From: Saprospiraceae bacterium
GTDB lineage: Bacteria > Bacteroidota > Bacteroidia > Chitinophagales > Saprospiraceae
NCBI GenBank assembly: GCA_947441325.1
Contig: CANETR010000017.1
Span: forward strand, 1 to 11,549
DNA: 11,549 nt
Reading direction: 5' to 3'
How positions within the stretch are numbered: position 1 is the first letter of the stretch; each line of letters opens with the position of its first letter. The notes beneath the pieces were generated by a model, which was not told the origin of the DNA, ran no database searches, and saw only the letters and a program-made list of their open reading frames with translations. The translations under genes and the position numbers were made by a program. Below, one piece after another: positions 7,628-11,549 of the stretch.

Positions 7628-7657
7628 TAGAAAAATAAAAAATAATAAAAAAGATTA

Positions 7658-8893
7658 TCAATCCTCTCTCACCAAACTTTTAATTCTTGCTGCTCTTCTT
7701 GCCGGCAGTACCGAAGCTGTAATGCCAATAACTAGTACTGTAATAATTACAATCAATATGTCGAAAAAATGCATGCTGACAGGATAGGCAGTAATTAAAA
7801 AAGTAGCCCCATCGTTCTGTAATTTAACCCAGCCAAATTGCTGTTGTGAAACACATAGCACAACTGCCAAGAGCGTTCCAATAAATACCCCAATCCCCGA
7901 TAATAAAGCACCTTCTGTCAAAAAAATATTGCGTACCAAGGCATCTGATGCACCCATTGCTTTTAGATTTGCTATATCCTTCCGCTTTTCAAGAACCAAC
8001 ATCCATAATGCTCCAATCATGTTAAAAGCAACCAAAACCAGGGTAAAAGCAAAAATCAGAAAACCTACCCACTTTTCCATATTGGCTATTTTGAAAAAAG
8101 CTTCATCTTGTTGAAATCTGTTTTTAACAGCAAAATCATCCCCTAGGATCTGAAGGATTTGATTCTGAATATGAACTTGATTAAATGAGGGATCTGTCTT
8201 TATTTCAATCGCTGAGCATTCTCCTTTTTTATAACTAAGCAGTTCCTGAACAAATTTTAAATTACTGATAACCGTATTGTCATAATCGACCTGCCTAACA
8301 CTAAAAACACCTGTTGGGAATATTTCTTTCTTGTCAAAAGGTTTTTTGGTCAATGACATTTTTGTCTCTCCTCGCTTAGGCATATATACCGTTATAGGTT
8401 TCGATTGCATGGTCCTGATTTGCAAGGTATGCTCAATTGTGGCACCAACAACCCCCATCTGACTACCGCTCTTATTTCCAAGCGAAAAACTTCCTCGCTG
8501 AATGGTACTATCTAATGAACTTACCGATAAAAATTGCTCATCTACGCCTTTAATATTGCCAATATTCTGAACGCCGTCATATTCAAATAAAGCAATTTCC
8601 TCTAAAATTTTAGAATAAGCAATTACCCCTTTTACTTTCCCTAAGGCTTTCAGTTTTTCATCATTAATACTAAAAACTTTACCCTCTTTCACCGAAACAT
8701 GTAAATCGGGCTTGTACACACCCATTAAATCACGTAAGATATCCTCAAAGCCATTAAATACCGATAGTAAAATAATTAGCGAAGCACTACCCATGGTAAT
8801 ACCAAACACTGATAACATTGATATTATGTTAATCACATTGGTTGTCTTTTTGGAAAAGACATATCTGACAGCGAATCTTAAAGGTAAATACAT
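7658..8893 (-). CDS. LolC/LolE/FtsX-type ABC transporter permease
   Basis: An inner-membrane permease of the type IV (MacB/LolCDE) ABC superfamily, which usually couples a cytoplasmic ATPase to lipoprotein release or other envelope work. 411 residues. A first membrane helix lies at about 22-46 behind a basic N-terminus, followed by a large periplasmic domain (about 50-272) and a C-terminal FtsX domain with helices near 275-298, 325-347 and 376-397. EKRKDIANLKAMGAS at 302-316 is the conserved cytoplasmic coupling segment. The topology and length fit LolC/LolE, but the cargo cannot be read from the sequence. No ATPase gene is in the window, so its LolD-like partner must be elsewhere. It follows rbfA by 53 bp and precedes the SET gene by 30 bp. 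Confidence 0.88.
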   Translation of the reverse strand: MYLPLRFAVRYVFSKKTTNVINIISMLSVFGITMGSASLIILLSVFNGFEDILRDLMGVYKPDLHVSVKEGKVFSINDEKLKALGKVKGVIAYSKILEEIALFEYDGVQNIGNIKGVDEQFLSVSSLDSTIQRGSFSLGNKSGSQMGVVGATIEHTLQIRTMQSKPITVYMPKRGETKMSLTKKPFDKKEIFPTGVFSVRQVDYDNTVISNLKFVQELLSYKKGECSAIEIKTDPSFNQVHIQNQILQILGDDFAVKNRFQQDEAFFKIANMEKWVGFLIFAFTLVLVAFNMIGALWMLVLEKRKDIANLKAMGASDALVRNIFLTEGALLSGIGVFIGTLLAVVLCVSQQQFGWVKLQNDGATFLITAYPVSMHFFDILIVIITVLVIGITASVLPARRAARIKSLVRED

Positions 8894-8946
8894 GAAAAAA
8901 GATAGGTGTAAAGACTTCTTTAAAGCTATTTCTGAATCAGATATTC

Positions 8947-9405
8947 TTATTCTTCTTCGTCGGTATCCTTATCCTCTTCTTCCGCTTCATCATCGCCCTC
9001 GGTTTTGGAGGATCTCAATTCCATAGCCTCTTTCATTGACATTTCACTAGAACCAGGGTTATTGATTGCATTGAAAAGCATATCTAAGTGTTCAACTTCA
9101 TCGAGCGTATCATCAATGAAAAATTTTAGCATTGGAATTCTTCTTACCTGTTTTCTAATTCGTTTGCCTAATTCTCCACGTAGTCTGGCTAAGTTCTCCC
9201 AAATTTCTTTAATAATTTCCTGCTTGTACAGGGTATTATACACACTTAGATAGATGTAAGCAATTCCCATATCAGCGCTCATTCTAACACGGGTTACCGT
9301 AACGAGTGCATCCCCATAAATAAGATTACCCTCCAAGAGCAGCACTGCACTAAATTCTTTTTGTATCATAGCAGCAACCTGCTTTTGTTTTATTGTCTGT
9401 TTCAT
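8947..9405 (-). CDS. rbfA: 30S ribosome-binding factor RbfA
   Basis: A small ribosome assembly factor that binds immature 30S subunits and helps finish the 5' end of 16S rRNA, important in the cold. 152 residues. The single KH-like domain covers about 1-115, with VTRVRMSADMGIAYIYLSVY near 37-56 and the helix LRGELGKRIRKQVRRIPMLKFFID leading to DDTLDEVEHLD, all typical. The C-terminal 18 residues (135-152) are almost all acidic (TEGDDEAEEEDKDTDEEE), an extension beyond the core fold. The start at 9405 gives the expected MKQTIKQKQVAAMIQKEFS beginning. The 86 bp upstream gap after the cation transporter is A/T-rich and shows no clean TAnnTTTG element, so it may be read from further upstream. Confidence 0.93.
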   Translation of the reverse strand: MKQTIKQKQVAAMIQKEFSAVLLLEGNLIYGDALVTVTRVRMSADMGIAYIYLSVYNTLYKQEIIKEIWENLARLRGELGKRIRKQVRRIPMLKFFIDDTLDEVEHLDMLFNAINNPGSSEMSMKEAMELRSSKTEGDDEAEEEDKDTDEEE

Positions 9406-9491
9406 TATAACTGTCTTCTGTAATTAGAATTGTAAAAATACAAAATTGATACAAATAAGCATGGAAGGTTTCTAAGTTTCTATTCAAAACA

Positions 9492-10520
9492 TCAATCAAG
9501 ATGATATAATCCATGTTTTCTGTTTTTCATAATCATATCTGCAGTCCACTCTACCCTAGCGCTCATTTCTTGAACCCGTTCAGGACAATTTATCTTAGCA
9601 CACAGCCTACAAGAATTTGGTATACATGGGTCCACATGCACAAATACTTCAACAGAACTATCAATGCTTTCCTTGAGTAAGTGTTCCAGACTGTCAACCT
9701 CTTCATGAGCTTCTCTTGTGTTGAAATACCATGGAACAGTGATATGACAATCTATATGAAGTGAGGGTCCATATTTAATAATACGAAGATTATGTACATC
9801 TATTCGATTTTCAGTTCTATTGTCATTGAGATGTTTTAAAATATTCTTTACTAATTCATAATCTACTTCGTCCATAATACCTGCCACCGACTTTCTGAGA
9901 ATTCCGTAGCCAGTCCATGCAATTATTCCACCAAAAATTACTGCCACGATGTTATCGACAATTCGGGCAGCTAAATCTAATTCCCAAACAGATTGCAGCA
10001 ATAAAATCAATACAAGTCCCAATACCATTCCAATCGTAGAATAGGCATCAGATTTAAGATGTTGGCCACCGGCTATCATGGCAAGAGACCCTGTTTTATG
10101 CCCTTGTTTTTCGGTAATATAACCTAAAAAATAATTAACGGCGCCTGCAAATACTGCAACATAAATACCAATATCTACTTGTTCAATAGCTGTACCACCA
10201 AACACTAGAGTCAGCATAGCTTGTCCAATTATGACAAAACCGGCCAATGTGATTAATGTGCCCTCTACCCCAGCTGAGATGAACTCAATTTTTCCATGTC
10301 CATAGGGATGATTCTCATCTTTGGGGTGCGCTGAAAGATATAAACTATAGAGGCCTAATGAACCTGCAACTACATTTATAATACTCTCCAAGGCATCTGT
10401 AAGAACCGTGCTGGAATGAGTTATCCACCAGGCAAAAAACTTACCCAGCAGCAATAAGGCTCCAATGCAAACTGCTATTAACTGCAGATTAAAATTCTTA
10501 TTATTTAACACAGACATCAT
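9492..10520 (-). CDS. Cation diffusion facilitator (CDF) transporter with divergent transport site and Cys-rich tail
   Basis: An inner-membrane divalent-cation/proton antiporter of the CDF family, probably exporting a metal. 342 residues with six helices (about 12-33, 38-62, 80-105, 116-136, 155-176, 185-208), then a cytoplasmic ferredoxin-like domain. Compared from memory with E. coli YiiP, the loop site is intact (D68, H71, H75 in KDENHPYGHGK), and the cytoplasmic metal residues are largely kept (H243, HIDCH 255-259, H272, HVD 295-297). The transport site is not: helix 2 has E45/N49 where YiiP has D45/D49, and helix 5 has S161/M165 where YiiP has His/Asp; H154 and D158 lie earlier in helix 5. 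A cysteine cluster C299-x4-C304-x2-C307-x4-C312 follows the domain. Metal choice is unknown. It starts 15 bp after the helicase stop. Confidence 0.88.
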   Translation of the reverse strand: MMSVLNNKNFNLQLIAVCIGALLLLGKFFAWWITHSSTVLTDALESIINVVAGSLGLYSLYLSAHPKDENHPYGHGKIEFISAGVEGTLITLAGFVIIGQAMLTLVFGGTAIEQVDIGIYVAVFAGAVNYFLGYITEKQGHKTGSLAMIAGGQHLKSDAYSTIGMVLGLVLILLLQSVWELDLAARIVDNIVAVIFGGIIAWTGYGILRKSVAGIMDEVDYELVKNILKHLNDNRTENRIDVHNLRIIKYGPSLHIDCHITVPWYFNTREAHEEVDSLEHLLKESIDSSVEVFVHVDPCIPNSCRLCAKINCPERVQEMSARVEWTADMIMKNRKHGLYHLD

Positions 10521-10535
10521 GAAATGCTCAATCCC

Positions 10536-11549
10536 TTAGTTATTTTTATTTCTGTTGTGTTTCGAGGTTTTAGTGCCAGATTTAACCGTTTTTTGAACCA
10601 CACTCTTTGACTTACCTGAAAATTTTGGAATTTTCTTTGCTTTTTTCTGTTTTTGCTTTAGTTTGTAATCTTTCTTTTCGTGAAAGGCACCTTGATAAGT
10701 GGGGTCTTCTTTTCTCTTTTGTTCATCAATTTCGCGTTCCATGAACTGATTTTCCTCAAAAGGAGTTTCTGTAATTTCTAAATCGGCTGCTAATGGATAA
10801 ACAGGAATAGACATCCTAATTTTTTTCTCAATTTTAGCAATATGGTATAAATCTGCTTTTGTTACGAATGTTATCGCTATTCCTTCATTCCAAGCTCTGC
10901 CTGTTCGTCCTATCCGATGCACATAATCTTCATATACTGATGGCACATCGAAATTAACAACATGGCTCACACCAGTCACATCTATACCCCTTGCCATTAC
11001 ATCTGTTGATATTAATAGACGTACATTCCCCTCTTTAAAATCGTTGAAAGAATTTATACGGGCATTTTGAGCTTTATTTGAATGAATCAATCTCATTTCC
11101 CCTTTGATTCTCTGTTTAAGGTATTCGAATATTTTATTTGCAGAACTTTTTGATTTAACAAAAATCATCACTCTACTCATTGAGGAATCTTTCAATAGAA
11201 GCTCGAGCAAATTAAGTTTTGTCTGAAAATTAGGCACATGATATGACTTCTGATCAACTGTTTCTACAGGAGTTGCTTCGGGTGTAATTTCAATTTTAGT
11301 AGGAAAGTCCATAAAATTCCAACTCAATTCCTCTATGATCGAAGAAAAAGTTGCAGAGAACATCATGTTTTGTTTTTTTCGGGGCAACACATCAAGTATT
11401 GCATTAATTTGGGGACGAAAGCCCATATCTAACATACGGTCGGCCTCATCTAAAACCAATACCTGGACTTTTTTCAAATCAAGTCCCTCTTCCTGATAAA
11501 TTTCTAATAATCTCATTGGGGTTGACACTACTATATCAACGCCTGAAAC
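10536..11549 (-). CDS. DEAD-box ATP-dependent RNA helicase, RhlE-like (5'-truncated by window)
   Basis: An RNA-unwinding ATPase, probably for ribosome assembly or mRNA turnover. 337 residues are visible and the frame is open to the window edge; the GTG at 11526-11528 is an internal valine, since the preceding codons (VSGVDIV) fit the family. Visible motifs in fragment numbering: Ib as TPMR (10-13, normally TPGR), II as DEAD (34-37), III as SAT, IV as MIFVKSKSSA, V as ARGIDV and VI as HRIGRTGR. The Q motif, Walker A and Ia lie outside. After the second RecA domain comes a lysine-rich tail of about 75 residues ending in KHNRNKNN, suited to RNA binding. Its stop is 15 bp before the cation transporter start, so the two are likely co-transcribed. 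Confidence 0.93.
   Translation of the reverse strand, partial: VSGVDIVVSTPMRLLEIYQEEGLDLKKVQVLVLDEADRMLDMGFRPQINAILDVLPRKKQNMMFSATFSSIIEELSWNFMDFPTKIEITPEATPVETVDQKSYHVPNFQTKLNLLELLLKDSSMSRVMIFVKSKSSANKIFEYLKQRIKGEMRLIHSNKAQNARINSFNDFKEGNVRLLISTDVMARGIDVTGVSHVVNFDVPSVYEDYVHRIGRTGRAWNEGIAITFVTKADLYHIAKIEKKIRMSIPVYPLAADLEITETPFEENQFMEREIDEQKRKEDPTYQGAFHEKKDYKLKQKQKKAKKIPKFSGKSKSVVQKTVKSGTKTSKHNRNKNN

Noticed and set aside
11526-11528. GTG that could be taken as the helicase start
   Set aside because: It is the second Val of VDIVVSTP, part of the conserved block before motif Ib; the gene runs off the window.
1-11549. A mobile element, CRISPR array, phage or defence system
   Set aside because: No transposase, integrase, direct repeat array, terminal inverted repeats or known defence domain could be found on either strand; the gene content is housekeeping.

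Overview
The window looks like a chromosomal housekeeping segment from a member of the Bacteroidota, probably Cytophagia/Flavobacteriia-like. I infer this from a type IX secretion C-terminal sorting domain on an exported protein, a ParC of the Bacteroidota form, two promoter -7 elements of the TAnnTTTG type, an absence of clear Shine-Dalgarno sites, and AT-rich intergenic DNA. I see no insertion sequence, prophage, CRISPR array or recognisable defence cluster. No stretch above about 300 bases lacks a gene.

Layout. Bases 1-1212 (+) hold the 3' part of a flavin-dependent monooxygenase with a Baeyer-Villiger signature, the only plus-strand gene. Everything else is on the minus strand. In transcription order from the right edge the minus-strand genes are: a DEAD-box RNA helicase cut by the window edge (10536-11549); a cation diffusion facilitator with unusual transport-site residues and a C-terminal cysteine cluster (9492-10520); rbfA (8947-9405); a LolC/E/FtsX-type permease (7658-8893); a small SET-domain methyltransferase (7226-7627); parC (4487-7081) with its own promoter; a thioredoxin-reductase-like ferredoxin-NADP reductase (3299-4315); hscB (2733-3269); tRNA-Leu(CAA) (2567-2650) with its own -7 element and an intrinsic terminator; and an exported type IX substrate (1253-2494) that converges on the monooxygenase.

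How the genes may work together. The helicase and transporter lie 15 bp apart and are probably co-transcribed. rbfA, the permease and the SET gene follow with 53 and 30 bp gaps and form a plausible second unit, linking ribosome maturation, envelope transport and a possible protein methyltransferase. The reductase and hscB are 29 bp apart and form a plausible redox/Fe-S unit: one supplies or removes electrons through ferredoxin, the other is a co-chaperone for Fe-S cluster transfer. No ferredoxin, hscA or scaffold gene lies between or beside them.

No complete undescribed system can be claimed here. The strongest leads are the non-canonical metal site of the cation transporter combined with its cysteine tail, and the SET protein linked to rbfA. 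Smaller leads are the altered motif Ib of the helicase, the repeated propeller-like protein with a GCTDP module, and the Ala in the quinolone region of ParC.
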